In this document: positions 55,338-64,000 of the stretch, piece after piece
Layout: the number at the start of each line of letters is the position of its first letter
Numbering within the stretch: position 1 is the first letter of the stretch
NCBI RefSeq assembly: GCF_022867885.1
Contig: NZ_JALIFP010000001.1
Location: 1-64,000, forward strand
Source: Lederbergia sp. NSJ-179
Lineage (GTDB): Bacteria; Bacillota; Bacilli; Bacillales; Bacillaceae_C
Direction of reading: 5' to 3'
DNA: 64,000 nucleotides
The notes under the pieces: generated by a model
Told to the model about the DNA's origin: nothing
The model's input: only the letters and a program-made list of their open reading frames with translations
The model's database searches: none
Position numbers and translations under genes: made by a program

Positions 55338-56435
55338 TTGAAAATCTTTGACTATATGGAAAAATATGATTATGAACAATTATTATTTTGTCAAGATGAA
55401 GCATCGGGATTGAAAGCCATCATTGCGATTCATGATACAGCACTTGGACCCGCTTTAGGTGGGACAAGAATGTGGACATATGAATCAGAGGATGCGGCGA
55501 TTGAAGATGCTTTAAGATTGGCAAGAGGCATGACATATAAAAATGCAGCGGCTGGTCTTCCATTAGGTGGGGGCAAGACGGTGATCATGGGTGACCCGAA
55601 AAAGGATAAAAATGAAGCGATGTTCCGAGCTTTTGGCCGCTATATTCAAGGTTTAAATGGTCGTTATATTACGGCAGAAGATGTGGGAACGACCGTAGAT
55701 GATATGGATTTAATTCATGAAGAAACAAATTTTGTGACGGGTATTTCACAGTCTTCAGGTTCATCTGGAAACCCGTCCCCTGTTACCGCCTACGGCTGCT
55801 ATGTGGGGATGAAAGCTGCAGCAAAGGAGGCATTTGGATCTGATTCTCTTGAAGGAAAATCAATTGCGATTCAAGGAGTTGGAAATGTTTCATTTGAATT
55901 ATGTCGTTATTTACACAAAGAAGGAGCCTCTTTAATTGTAACAGATATTCGTAAAGAATCCGTCAATCGTGCGATGGAAGCCTTTGAGGCAAAAGCCGTT
56001 GATCCAAATGATATTTATGGTGTAGAAGCCGATATTTTTTCTCCTTGTGCCTTAGGAGCAGTTATCAATGATCAAACGATTCCGCAATTAAAGGCGAAAG
56101 TGATTGCAGGTTCTGCCAATAACCAATTACAAGATTCCAAGCATGGAGATCTCATTCATGAAATGGGCATTGTCTATGCTCCCGACTATGTGATTAATGC
56201 TGGAGGCGTCATAAATGTTGCAGACGAATTATATGGCTATAATCGTGAAAGGGCCTTAAAAAGGGTAGAGACTATCTATACAAATGTAACGAAGGTGATT
56301 GAAATTTCAAAGCGAGATCATATCCCTACTTATCTTGCTGCCGACCGTATGGCAGAAGAAAGAATCGAGCAAATGAGAAAATCTCGTGGACAATTCCTTC
56401 TCAATAATAAGCATATTTTAGCCAATAGAATCTAG
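55338..56435 (+). CDS. bcd: Branched-chain amino acid (leucine) dehydrogenase
   Basis: 365-residue Glu/Leu/Phe/Val dehydrogenase converting Leu, Ile or Val to 2-keto acids with NAD. Catalytic Lys in [17 protein letters not shown] (about 80), second in GMTYKNA (about 68), NAD loop [13 protein letters not shown]. Start TTG 55338 after GGAGGGC. First gene of a bkd operon without bkdR, ptb or buk. Confidence 0.96.
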   Translation: MKIFDYMEKYDYEQLLFCQDEASGLKAIIAIHDTALGPALGGTRMWTYESEDAAIEDALRLARGMTYKNAAAGLPLGGGKTVIMGDPKKDKNEAMFRAFGRYIQGLNGRYITAEDVGTTVDDMDLIHEETNFVTGISQSSGSSGNPSPVTAYGCYVGMKAAAKEAFGSDSLEGKSIAIQGVGNVSFELCRYLHKEGASLIVTDIRKESVNRAMEAFEAKAVDPNDIYGVEADIFSPCALGAVINDQTIPQLKAKVIAGSANNQLQDSKHGDLIHEMGIVYAPDYVINAGGVINVADELYGYNRERALKRVETIYTNVTKVIEISKRDHIPTYLAADRMAEERIEQMRKSRGQFLLNNKHILANRI

Positions 56436-56483
56436 TTTGTGTGAATGTTTTATCGATACTGTAGATACGGGAGGGAGATAGAA

Positions 56484-57902
56484 ATGGCTGCTGAGTATGA
56501 TTTAGTCATTTTAGGAGGCGGAACCGGTGGGTATGTCGCTGCCATTCGTGCTTCCCAGCTTGGCTTGAAAACAGCGATCGTAGAAAATGACAAACTTGGT
56601 GGTACATGCTTACATAGAGGTTGTATTCCAAGTAAAGCAATGCTTCGTAGTGCGGAAGTTTTTTCCCTTGCCAAAAGAAGTGGTGAATTTGGAATAGAAA
56701 CTAATCAGGTCAGCCTGCAAATGGAAAAGGTCCAAGAAAGAAAAAGGAAGATTGTGGATCAATTATATCATGGCGTTCAACAGCTTATTCAAAAGGGAAA
56801 TATTGATGTGTATTATGGAACGGGGACTATTTTAGGTCCTTCCATTTTTTCCCCGTTGCCTGGGACCATTTCTGTTGAATTAAAAGATGATAATGAAATG
56901 CTGATTCCTAAAAATTTAATCATTGCAACAGGATCGAGTCCACGCACCTTACCAGGACTAAACATAGATGGGGAAACAGTGCTAACGTCCGAAGATGCTT
57001 TAGAAATATCCGATTTACCTAAATCGATCCTAATTATTGGCGGTGGAGCGATTGGCATTGAGTGGGCCTCTATGCTTGCAGATTTTGGTGTAGAGGTAAC
57101 CGTTTTGGAATATGCCAATCATATTCTTCCAAGTGAAGACCAAGACATATCAAGGGAACTCACAAAGGCATTAAAGAAAAAAGGAGTTCAAATTATAACG
57201 GGTGCAAAGGTTTTGTCTGAAACCATGGAAATGGAAAATGAGGAAGCTACGATTAAAGTGGAAAAGAATGAAGAAGTGAAAAGTTTTTCGGCTGAAAAAA
57301 TTCTCGTTTCTGTCGGGAGAGAGGCTAATATTTCCCAAATCGGGTTACAAAATACAGATATACGCCTTCAAAATCATTATATCCAGGTAAATGAGATGAT
57401 GCAAACACAGAATTCTCATATTTATGCGATTGGTGATGTTGTTGGAGGACTTCAACTCGCTCATGTAGCAGCACACGAAGGAATTTTAGCTGTTGAACAT
57501 ATGGCGGGATTGAACCCAGATCCGATTCGTTATGAGCACGTACCAAAATGCGTGTATAGTCACCCTGAGGTCGCTAGTGTGGGTTTGACAGAAAGAGGAG
57601 CTTTAGATCAAGGATTGCAGATTAAAATAGGGAAATTTCCTTTTTTAGCCAATGGCAAAGCCCTTGTTTTTGGTGATACAACTGGTTTTGTTAAAATCAT
57701 CGCAGATCAAGAAACGAATGATCTATTGGGAATTCATATGATCGGTCCAAATGTCACTGATTTAATTTCGGAGGCAGGATTAGCACGTGTGTTAGATGCC
57801 ACACCATGGGAAGTTGGAACAATGATTCACCCTCATCCATCATTAAGTGAAACAATTGGCGAAGCAGCGCTGGCTGTGGATCATTCAGCCATTCATATAT
57901 AA
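56484..57902 (+). CDS. lpdV: Branched-chain dihydrolipoyl dehydrogenase (E3)
   Basis: 472-residue flavoprotein: FAD loop VILGGGTGGYVAAIRASQLG, redox disulfide GGTCLHRGCIPSK (Cys about 42/47), NAD loop IIGGGAIGIEWASML and the catalytic HPHPSLSE near the C-terminus. ATG 56484 after GGGAGGGAG. Reoxidises the lipoyl group of BkdB. Confidence 0.96.
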   Translation: MAAEYDLVILGGGTGGYVAAIRASQLGLKTAIVENDKLGGTCLHRGCIPSKAMLRSAEVFSLAKRSGEFGIETNQVSLQMEKVQERKRKIVDQLYHGVQQLIQKGNIDVYYGTGTILGPSIFSPLPGTISVELKDDNEMLIPKNLIIATGSSPRTLPGLNIDGETVLTSEDALEISDLPKSILIIGGGAIGIEWASMLADFGVEVTVLEYANHILPSEDQDISRELTKALKKKGVQIITGAKVLSETMEMENEEATIKVEKNEEVKSFSAEKILVSVGREANISQIGLQNTDIRLQNHYIQVNEMMQTQNSHIYAIGDVVGGLQLAHVAAHEGILAVEHMAGLNPDPIRYEHVPKCVYSHPEVASVGLTERGALDQGLQIKIGKFPFLANGKALVFGDTTGFVKIIADQETNDLLGIHMIGPNVTDLISEAGLARVLDATPWEVGTMIHPHPSLSETIGEAALAVDHSAIHI

Positions 57903-57929
57903 CGTTTAACATTATAGGGAGGGATTGAA

Positions 57930-58937
57930 ATGGCAAAAACTCGACACGCTGAACTCGGGATTAGTGATGAACAAGCTTTAGAAATATATGAAACAATGCT
58001 GATGGCAAGGCGATTAGATGAACGAATGTGGCTTTTAAACCGGGCAGGGAAAATTCCTTTTGTTGTTTCTTGTCAAGGACAGGAGGCCGCACAAGTTGGC
58101 GCAGCCTTTGCCCTTGATCGTAGGAGAGATTATATTTTGCCTTATTATCGTGATCTCGGTGTCGTTCTTCCATTCGGAATGACACCGACAGACATCATGC
58201 TTTCTAGCTTTGGTAAAGCAGAAGACCCTAATTCAGGCGGAAGGCAAATGCCTGGGCATTTCGGTCAAAAGAAAAATAGAATTGTCACAGGGTCATCTCC
58301 TGTTACGACGCAAGTTCCTCATGCAGTGGGAATTGCTTTGGCCACTCAAATGGAAAATAAGGATCTTGTGACGTTTGTGACTTTTGGAGAAGGGTCGTCT
58401 AATCAAGGCGATTTTCATGAAGGGGCTAATTTTGCAGGGGTTCATAAACTGCCGGTTATTTTTATGTGTGAAAATAATCAATATGCGATTTCGGTTCCTG
58501 CCCATAAGCAGCTTGCTTGTGAGCGTGTTTCAGATCGAGCACAATCCTATGGAATGCCAGGGGTAACGGTTGATGGGTTAGATCCATTGGAGGTCTATCA
58601 AGTGGTAAAAGAAGCGGCAGACAGAGCCAGGCGAGGAGAGGGTCCTTCCTTAATTGAAACGATGACCCATCGCTTTACAGCCCATTCTTCTGATGATGAC
58701 CAGAGCCGTTACCGTTCAACCGATGAACTGGAAAAAATGCAAACGGAAGATCCTATTATGTTTTTCAAACAGTATTTAACGGATAATGGTTTGTTGGATG
58801 AAGCCGTTGATAAAGAAATAAATGACCGTGTCATGAAGCAAGTAAATGAAGCAACGGAATATGCAGAAAATGCGCCATATCCGGACCCAAATACGATATT
58901 AAATTTCGTGTATGCAGCGGAAACACAGGGGGAATAA
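57930..58937 (+). CDS. bkdAA: 2-oxoisovalerate dehydrogenase E1 alpha subunit
   Basis: 335 residues. TPP motif GEGSSNQGDFHEGANFAGVHKLPVIFMCENNQ and the phosphorylation-loop analogue HRFTAHSSDDD are present. With BkdAB it decarboxylates branched-chain 2-keto acids, providing primers for iso/anteiso fatty acids. Start ATG after AGGGAGG. Confidence 0.96.
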   Translation: MAKTRHAELGISDEQALEIYETMLMARRLDERMWLLNRAGKIPFVVSCQGQEAAQVGAAFALDRRRDYILPYYRDLGVVLPFGMTPTDIMLSSFGKAEDPNSGGRQMPGHFGQKKNRIVTGSSPVTTQVPHAVGIALATQMENKDLVTFVTFGEGSSNQGDFHEGANFAGVHKLPVIFMCENNQYAISVPAHKQLACERVSDRAQSYGMPGVTVDGLDPLEVYQVVKEAADRARRGEGPSLIETMTHRFTAHSSDDDQSRYRSTDELEKMQTEDPIMFFKQYLTDNGLLDEAVDKEINDRVMKQVNEATEYAENAPYPDPNTILNFVYAAETQGE

Positions 58938-58941
58938 AATC

Positions 58942-59925
58942 ATGGCAGTCCTATCTTATATTGAAGCTGTCACCTTGGCTATGAGAGAAGAAATGGAACG
59001 AGACGAAAAGGTCTTTATTCTTGGAGAAGACGTTGGGAAAAAGGGGGGTGTCTTTAAGGCTACCCAAGGTCTTTATGATCAGTTTGGTGAAAAAAGAGTC
59101 ATTGATACCCCGTTGGCTGAATCAGCCATTGCAGGTGTTGGAATTGGGGCAGCGATGTACGGATATAAACCCATTGCGGAGATGCAATTTGCCGATTTCA
59201 TTATGCCGGCCATCAATCAAATTATTTCCGAGGCAGCGAGAATACGTTATCGTTCCAATAATGATTGGAGTTGTCCACTCGTCATTCGTGCACCTTATGG
59301 GGCAGGTGTTGGGGGTGCTTTATATCACTCTCAATCTGTAGAAGCGATTTTTGCCAATCAACCTGGTTTAAAAATCGTGATGCCTTCCACTCCCTATGAT
59401 GTGAAAGGATTATTAAAGGCAGCTATTCGCGATGAGGATCCTGTCCTGTTTTTTGAACATAAAAGGGCTTATCGGATGATTAAAGGTGAGGTTCCGACAG
59501 AGGATTATGTTTTACCGATTGGAAAAGCTGATGTGAAACGAGAAGGTAATGATATAACGGTCATTACTTACGGGCTTTGTGTGCATTTTGCCTTACAAGC
59601 GGCCGAACGTTTAGCAGCCGAGGGAATAGAGGCTCATATTCTTGACTTAAGAACGGTTTATCCGCTTGATCAACAAGCGATTATAGAGGCAGCCTCTAAG
59701 ACAGGTAAAGTATTACTTTTAACAGAGGACAATAAAGAAGGTAGTGTCATGAGTGAGGTTGCGGCCATTATTGCTGAACATTGTTTGTTTGAACTAGATG
59801 CTCCAATTATGAGATTGGCTGGGCCAGATGTTCCTGCAACGTCTTTCGCCCCGACGTTAGAAAAACACTTCTTGATCGATCCTGACAAAGTCGAAAACTC
59901 AATGCGGGAGCTAGCTGAATTTTAA
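58942..59925 (+). CDS. bkdAB: 2-oxoisovalerate dehydrogenase E1 beta subunit
   Basis: 327 residues beginning MAVLSYIEAVTLAMREEMERDEKVFILGEDVG, transketolase-like pyrimidine-binding domain and C-terminal transketolase domain (TVYPLDQQAIIEAASKTGKVLLLTEDN). ATG 58942, 10 bases after GGGGG, 4 bases after bkdAA. Confidence 0.96.
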   Translation: MAVLSYIEAVTLAMREEMERDEKVFILGEDVGKKGGVFKATQGLYDQFGEKRVIDTPLAESAIAGVGIGAAMYGYKPIAEMQFADFIMPAINQIISEAARIRYRSNNDWSCPLVIRAPYGAGVGGALYHSQSVEAIFANQPGLKIVMPSTPYDVKGLLKAAIRDEDPVLFFEHKRAYRMIKGEVPTEDYVLPIGKADVKREGNDITVITYGLCVHFALQAAERLAAEGIEAHILDLRTVYPLDQQAIIEAASKTGKVLLLTEDNKEGSVMSEVAAIIAEHCLFELDAPIMRLAGPDVPATSFAPTLEKHFLIDPDKVENSMRELAEF

Positions 59926-59946
59926 CGCAATAAGGAGGGTTACATC

Positions 59947-61209
59947 TTGGCAACGGAAAACATCACCATGCCCAAACTCGGAGAAAGTGTAACGGAAGGA
60001 ACGATTAGTCGATGGCTCGTACAAGCTGGCGATCGAGTGGATAAATATGACCCGATTGCGGAAGTCATGACAGATAAAGTGAATGCAGAAATTCCTTCCT
60101 CTTACAGGGGTGTGATTACTGAATTGATCGCAGAAGAAGGAGTCACCTTAGCGGTAGGCGAAAAAATATGTACGATTGTGACCGAAAACCAAAATGATGC
60201 ACAAAATCAACCAGAGACAAGCGTAGAGGCAGGTGCGAAGCGGGAGGATCAGGCAAATATGAGTGAACAAACTGAAAAATCACAAAAACTAAGATTTTCA
60301 CCAGCTGTGCTGAAGCTGTCTCAAGAGCATCAAATTGATTTATCACAAGTCGTTGGGACAGGCCAAGGTGGACGAATTACAAGAAAAGATATTTTGAAAA
60401 GGATTGAAACGGGTGCTGTACCTAGTTCGTCTGTAGAAACAGTCTCATTGGAAAAACCACAACCAGAAAAAGAGCAGTCTCAGAGGCCAGCCAATATTCA
60501 AGCGGGAACGGGGGATATTGAAGTCCCAGTATCGAATGTCAGAAGGGCGATTGCGACTAAAATGGTGCGCAGTAAGCAGGAAATTCCCCATGCTTGGATG
60601 ATGATTGAGGTTGATGTCACAAAGCTTGTCCAATACCGTGATTCCTTAAAAGAAGGGTTTAAACAAAAAGAAGGCTTTAATTTAACATATTTTGCTTTCT
60701 TTATTAAAGCTGTCGCTCAAGCCCTTAAGGAATATCCAATGATTAACTCCATGTGGGCAGGAGATAAGATTATCCAAAGGAAGGATATTAATATTTCGAT
60801 TGCCGTTGCAGCGGGAGATGAATTATTTGTTCCCGTGATTAAACATGCCGATGAAAAATCGATAAAAGGCATTGCAAGAGATATCGCTGATCTTGCCAAA
60901 AAAGCAAGAACAGGAAAACTGACCAATGAGGATATGGAAGGCGGAACCTTTACTATCAATAACACAGGTTCTTTCGGCTCTGTTCAATCGATTGGCATTA
61001 TCAACTATCCACAAGCAGCGATTTTACAAGTCGAATCGATCATCAAACGTCCCGTTGTCCTAAATGAGGGAATTGCCATCCGTGATATGGTCAATCTTTG
61101 CATTTCATTGGACCACCGGATATTGGACGGCTTAATTTGCGGACATTTTATGCAACGGATTAAAGAAATTCTGGAAAATATCCCAAAAGAAAATACATCC
61201 GTCTATTAG
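59947..61209 (+). CDS. bkdB: Branched-chain lipoamide acyltransferase (E2)
   Basis: 420 residues. Lipoyl domain with Lys in EVMTDKVNAEIPS (about 43), Gln-rich linker, subunit-binding domain (RFSPAVLKLSQEHQIDLSQVVGTGQGGRITRKDI) and catalytic domain ending with SLDHRILDGLICG (His and Asp). TTG start after AAGGAGGG. Confidence 0.96.
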   Translation: MATENITMPKLGESVTEGTISRWLVQAGDRVDKYDPIAEVMTDKVNAEIPSSYRGVITELIAEEGVTLAVGEKICTIVTENQNDAQNQPETSVEAGAKREDQANMSEQTEKSQKLRFSPAVLKLSQEHQIDLSQVVGTGQGGRITRKDILKRIETGAVPSSSVETVSLEKPQPEKEQSQRPANIQAGTGDIEVPVSNVRRAIATKMVRSKQEIPHAWMMIEVDVTKLVQYRDSLKEGFKQKEGFNLTYFAFFIKAVAQALKEYPMINSMWAGDKIIQRKDINISIAVAAGDELFVPVIKHADEKSIKGIARDIADLAKKARTGKLTNEDMEGGTFTINNTGSFGSVQSIGIINYPQAAILQVESIIKRPVVLNEGIAIRDMVNLCISLDHRILDGLICGHFMQRIKEILENIPKENTSVY

Positions 61210-61216
61210 GAGAATC

Positions 61217-61250
61217 AGAGCAGGTGGGGAAAAACCATCTGCTCTGTTTA
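61217..61250 (+). terminator. Terminator of the bkd operon
   Basis: AGAGCAGGTGG / CCATCTGCTCT, perfect 11-bp stem with 7-base loop, then GTTTATG. Confidence 0.88.
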
Positions 61251-61562
61251 TGTAATAAAGATTATTTAAGGATGTCGTAATAAGACAATTTACCAGTACA
61301 TAAGCTTTTTTAGTAGAATTTCCTCTTTAGTTTCTTTAATATTATAAGTATTTAAATGAAATGTGTCCCTACGTGCAATTTATGCTATGATAATAAGAGA
61401 GAAATTATACATACTCTCATTCTCCAAACCAAAACTTAACTTATAAAAAATTGCAGGTTTAAAAGATGGTTAAAAAGTAATGGAAGAAATAATTAATTGT
61501 AAAAATATAGATGCTGGTTATTCTGGCATATGTATAATAAGAAATATGGGGGGATAAACGTT
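61251..61562. other. A/T-rich gap without a recognised gene
   Basis: About 310 bp of very A/T-rich DNA. The only signal I see is TATAAT (61533-61538) preceded by TG, a likely -10 for the next gene with no good -35. Confidence 0.5.
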
Positions 61563-61847
61563 ATGGAAAATGAAATTTTAAAATCGATTCAGACTATGTC
61601 AGAAGCTTTCACAAATGAATTGAAATCTTTAAAAGAAGAAGTTAAATCAGGATTTGAAAAAGTAGATTCTCAATTAAACGAAGTTAATTTAAGGCTCGAT
61701 AAAATTGAGGGTCAAATGGAAGGAATTGGCGACCATTTTGAAATTATGAACAGCCAAAGAATTGAAGTTTCAGAAGATATTATCATTATGAAAGATAAAT
61801 TTGAAAAATTAGAACGAGATGTAATTTTGATGAAACATCGTTCTTAG
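61563..61847 (+). CDS. Small coiled-coil protein
   Basis: 94 residues, highly charged, with heptads through most of its length (ILKSIQTMSEAFTNELKSLKEEVKSGFEKVDSQLNEV split over residues 5-41, then LRLDKIEGQMEGIGDHFEIM). No cysteine, signal or membrane segment. Similar short coiled-coil proteins are scattered in Bacillus genomes; the family is unknown to me. ATG 61563, 8 bases after GGGGGGA. It is a lone gene in an A/T-rich, transposon-scarred stretch. Confidence 0.65.
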   Translation: MENEILKSIQTMSEAFTNELKSLKEEVKSGFEKVDSQLNEVNLRLDKIEGQMEGIGDHFEIMNSQRIEVSEDIIIMKDKFEKLERDVILMKHRS

Positions 61848-62261
61848 AAGGGAGAAGGTTGTCTCTTTTTTGTTCCCTAAACTATGAAAAGAGTAAAGTT
61901 ATCCTCATTCCTTTATATTCCGAAGGTCTCATTTAACTTTTCTTTATCATTATTTTTCATTTAAAACATCCTCGAATCTTCGGGCTGAATCTACATCATC
62001 GAAAAAACTGGTTATATTGACTTTTACTTATCGGAGCATTTTGGGGATTTCACCGATAAGTGAATATACAATTTGTTTAAAAATATTGACATTGTTTTAA
62101 TTACTAATAGTAATTATAGATAACGCTTTCATTTAGTGTGATTCACGGTGGTTCTTCACCTTTTGGTTATGCTCAATAGCGATCCTATTCTAGATGAAGT
62201 AGAAAGGAAAAACTTGGTGACCGTTTATGAAGCCTTACATACACTGATAGATGCTTATTTT
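61848..62261. other. Gene-poor stretch with inverted repeats
   Basis: No clear gene. ACTTATCGG (62026) / CCGATAAGT (62053-62061) is a 9-bp inverted repeat. TTGACA (62086-62091) is followed by the palindrome TAATTACT-AAT-AGTAATTA (62098-62116), which looks like an operator over a promoter. A frame of 36 codons, MLNSDPILDEVERKNL..., runs 62169-62279 into the scar that follows; it may be the remnant of a truncated gene, but I cannot name it. Confidence 0.5.
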
Positions 62262-62390
62262 CTATCCACGGTGGTCTAAAACCACCTACTTTTAGTAGTA
62301 TATCTTTCAGTCGGCTTTAGCCGAAATTACTCGTTGGCGGTTTGTCCGCCTACGAAGAACCTCCGTACTTTAGTGCGGAGTGGTTTAGTA
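62262..62390 (+). mobile_element. IS200/IS605-like right-end scar (hairpin cluster)
   Basis: Five small hairpins in 115 bases: GGTGGT/ACCACC (62270-62286), TACT/AGTA (62288-62299), CGGCT/AGCCG (62312-62323), GGCGG/CCGCC (62336-62350) and CTCCGTACT/AGTGCGGAG (62361-62380), the last preceded by GAA. This resembles the 3' end and guide-RNA region of TnpB-type IS200/IS605 elements. No transposase or TnpB gene is left. Confidence 0.5.
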
Positions 62391-62454
62391 AAATTAAATT
62401 TAATGAATTTACCCTTTTTAAAATTTGATAACAATATTCCTTTTACACAAAAAA

Positions 62455-62476
62455 TGGACAGCATTATCGCTGTCCA
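62455..62476 (+). terminator. Small perfect hairpin
   Basis: TGGACAGC / GCTGTCCA with ATTATC loop, flanked by A-runs. On the minus strand it is followed by TTTTTT, so it may terminate a minus-strand transcript. Confidence 0.5.
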
Positions 62477-62639
62477 AAACATCTAGGGAGTTTAGGGGTA
62501 TGGATCTAGATGTAGTATTAGTATTACCCACTGTATGGATAAATAAACCTTTTTTCAAAAAAACTGATCATTTGCCTAAAAGGTGAGAAAACTGCTATGA
62601 TATGTAAGCAGAATGCTTGTGTAAAGGAGTGGAAATGAA

Positions 62640-63077
62640 TTGAGTATGGACTTTAATCTTTATATGAATGATGTTGTGACTCAGGCACGAGAAGATATGG
62701 AAAGAGCAGGTTATACACAACTTACAACGCCTGAAGAGGTAGAAGAGCAGTTAACACAAAAAGGGACAACACTTGTCATGATTAATTCGGTTTGTGGATG
62801 TGCCGGTGGAATTGCTCGTCCAGCAGCCGCCCATGCGATCCACTATGATAAACGTCCTGATCGACTTGTGACCGTATTTGCCGGACAAGATAAAGAAGCT
62901 ACAGCAAAAGCACGCAGTTACTTTACCGACTATCCACCATCTTCTCCATCCTTTGCCTTGTTAAAAGACGGAAAAATATGCACGATGGTAGAAAGACATG
63001 AGATTGAAGGCCATGATCCAATGTCCGTTGTAAACAAACTACAACAATATTTCGATGAATATTGTGAAGAAGTTTGA
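62640..63077 (+). CDS. brxB: Bacilliredoxin BrxB (YqiW)
   Basis: 145 residues, the length of B. subtilis YqiW. Thioredoxin-like fold with the active site CGC in [15 protein letters not shown] (Cys about 52/54). It removes bacillithiol from S-bacillithiolated proteins. The TTG start at 62640 ([11 protein letters not shown]) lies behind AAAGGAG and matches the family N-terminus; ATG 62646 is the alternative. Confidence 0.95.
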   Translation: MSMDFNLYMNDVVTQAREDMERAGYTQLTTPEEVEEQLTQKGTTLVMINSVCGCAGGIARPAAAHAIHYDKRPDRLVTVFAGQDKEATAKARSYFTDYPPSSPSFALLKDGKICTMVERHEIEGHDPMSVVNKLQQYFDEYCEEV

Positions 63078-63085
63078 TCCTTATT

Positions 63086-63122
63086 CCCTAACATGTGTTT
63101 AACGCATATTAGGGTTTTTTGT
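63086..63122 (+). terminator. brxB terminator
   Basis: CCCTAA / TTAGGG with inner ATG/CAT pairing, then TTTTTT. Confidence 0.85.
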
Positions 63123-63201
63123 TTATATATATTCAATATAAATGCCGAGTGTATGGATGGTGTAACTCTAACACAAGCTAGAACTAAAAAGGGTGTTAGC
63201 G

Positions 63202-63705
63202 TTGAAAATAATGATGATCATTTTCCTTCTGCTCCATTCACCGTTTTGGCCGATGGATGCCACGCTATTACCGGGGGATTCGCTCATAATTGTCAATAAG
63301 CGTACCAATGAGCTCGCTTGGTTTGATGAAGGCCAAATGAAAATGATGACAAAGGTTGCGACTGGGAAAAACAAGGATTGGACACCGGAAGGCTTATTTA
63401 CGATTACGGTAAAAGCGAAAAACCCTTATTATCGAAAACTGAATATTCCTGGAGGAGATCCGCGTAATCCACTTGGTTCCAGATGGATTGGCTTCGATGC
63501 TAAAGGAACGAATGGTCGTATTTATGGATTGCATGGGACGAATCAGCCAAACTCAATCGGAAAATATATCTCTCAGGGATGTATTCGATTAGATAGAGAT
63601 CCCCTTGAACTTTTATATGATCAAATTTCGTTGGGAACAAAAATATTGGTCACAAATTCAACCTTATCATTTGAACAACTTGCCCAATCGCAAGGAGTAT
63701 TATAA
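63202..63705 (+). CDS. L,D-transpeptidase (YkuD family)
   Basis: 167 residues. Short hydrophobic N-terminus (MKIMMIIFLLLHSPFW) as signal or anchor, then a YkuD domain from about residue 25. Catalytic His in IYGLHGTNQPNSIG (about 115) and catalytic Cys in SQGCIRLDRDPLELL (about 133). It makes 3-3 crosslinks or attaches proteins to peptidoglycan. TTG 63202 is preferred with AAAAGGG upstream; GTG 63193 is the alternative. Confidence 0.92.
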   Translation: MKIMMIIFLLLHSPFWPMDATLLPGDSLIIVNKRTNELAWFDEGQMKMMTKVATGKNKDWTPEGLFTITVKAKNPYYRKLNIPGGDPRNPLGSRWIGFDAKGTNGRIYGLHGTNQPNSIGKYISQGCIRLDRDPLELLYDQISLGTKILVTNSTLSFEQLAQSQGVL

Positions 63706-63742
63706 AAGGTGAGGTACACAAAATGTCCTCACCTTTCTTCAA
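63705..63742 (+). terminator. Terminator of the L,D-transpeptidase gene
   Basis: AAAGGTGAGG / CCTCACCTTT with a 12-base loop and CTTC tail; its left arm includes the last base of the stop codon. Confidence 0.82.
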
Positions 63743-63794
63743 AGGGAAGAAAGTATAAGTTTTTTAGATATATCTTTTTGAGCTAAGGCTTTTG

Positions 63795-63920
63795 ATGTCT
63801 AGCTCCAGGCGCCATCGGCTCGAGGTCAAATAACCTGAGCTAATGAAAGGCAAAGAACGCCTTTCTTTGGCTCAGAACATTTGCTTGTCGCCGATAGGCG
63901 GGCGCCTTGCGCTTTTCTTA
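63795..63920. repeat. Structured dispersed repeat, copy 2
   Basis: Same element as 20126-20250: TCTAGCTCCAGGCGCC at the left, CTCGAGGTC, then TCAGAACATTTGCTTGTCGC and GGGCGCCTTGCGCTTTTCTT at the right. This copy keeps the ends better: AGCTCCAGGCGCC pairs with GGCGCCTTGCGCT. Confidence 0.82.
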
Positions 63921-64000
63921 TTACAAAAATGATAGTCCCGCTATAATGGTTGTAGCAATCATAGAAAAGAGCATGAGATAAACTACGATTTTTTGGAGTT
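63921..64000 (-). CDS. Prli42-like stressosome membrane miniprotein, 3' part
   Basis: The last 25 codons of a minus-strand gene run from the window edge to the TAA at 63921-63923: LQKIVVYLMLFSMIATTIIA then GLSFL. This single basic-then-hydrophobic helix fits Prli42, a membrane miniprotein of about 30 residues that anchors the stressosome in Listeria and Bacilli. The start lies outside the window. A dispersed repeat directly follows its stop codon. Confidence 0.7.
   Translation of the reverse strand, partial: LQKIVVYLMLFSMIATTIIAGLSFL

Overview
The window is chromosomal DNA from a low-GC, endospore-forming Bacillaceae. It carries comG, gcvT-gcvPA-gcvPB, spoIIIAA-AH, accBC, nusB-folD-xseAB-ispA-dxs-yqxC-argR-recN-spoIVB-spo0A and the bkd genes in the order known from Bacillus subtilis (yqgY to yqiW). 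An OLE RNA with its partner gene oapA, a B12-dependent ribonucleotide reductase and several Bacillus-type dispersed repeats point to a thermophilic or otherwise extremophilic genus. I cannot fix the species.

Layout: 1-120 is the 3' end of a group II intron abutting yqgY. 0.6-5.2 kb is the competence pseudopilus operon, whose last gene (comGG) runs in frame into shikimate kinase, then yqzE. 5.2-7.7 kb is yqhGH on the minus strand. 7.8-12 kb is a tandem glycine riboswitch and the glycine cleavage operon. 12.0-13.5 kb is a PD-(D/E)XK nuclease gene bounded by a perfect 23-bp direct repeat. After yqhL, 14-28.7 kb is accessory DNA sitting where B. subtilis has lipM-mntR: nrdJ split by two small group I introns and preceded by paired NrdR boxes; an ECF sigma/anti-sigma pair; and a secreted-peptide/ABC-transporter locus with its own AgrC/AgrA-type two-component system. 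Two matching LytTR-type promoters precede the C39-peptidase gene and the secreted-protein gene of that locus. 28.8-38.3 kb is yqhO-yqhP-yqhR-aroQ-yqhT-efp and the eight-gene spoIIIA operon. 38.4-54.6 kb is the lipid/isoprenoid/DNA-repair/sporulation block with OLE RNA between ispA and oapA. 55-61 kb is a reduced branched-chain keto-acid dehydrogenase operon (bcd-lpdV-bkdAA-bkdAB-bkdB, without bkdR, ptb or buk). The end holds a transposon scar, brxB, an L,D-transpeptidase gene and the 3' part of a Prli42-like gene.

Mobile and repeated DNA is frequent: a group II intron tail, two group I introns, three copies of a MITE-like element (two flank recN in opposite orientation), two copies of a second structured repeat, an IS200/IS605-like scar and a hairpin-rich block before argR.

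The best candidate for an undescribed system is 17.6-28.7 kb. A two-component system probably senses a signal and drives two near-identical promoters, giving a secreted DUF2712-like protein, an SH3-C39-like peptidase, lipid- or membrane-anchored accessory proteins and an ABC-2 exporter. The neighbouring ECF anti-sigma factor carries an outer domain resembling the locus's own lipoprotein.
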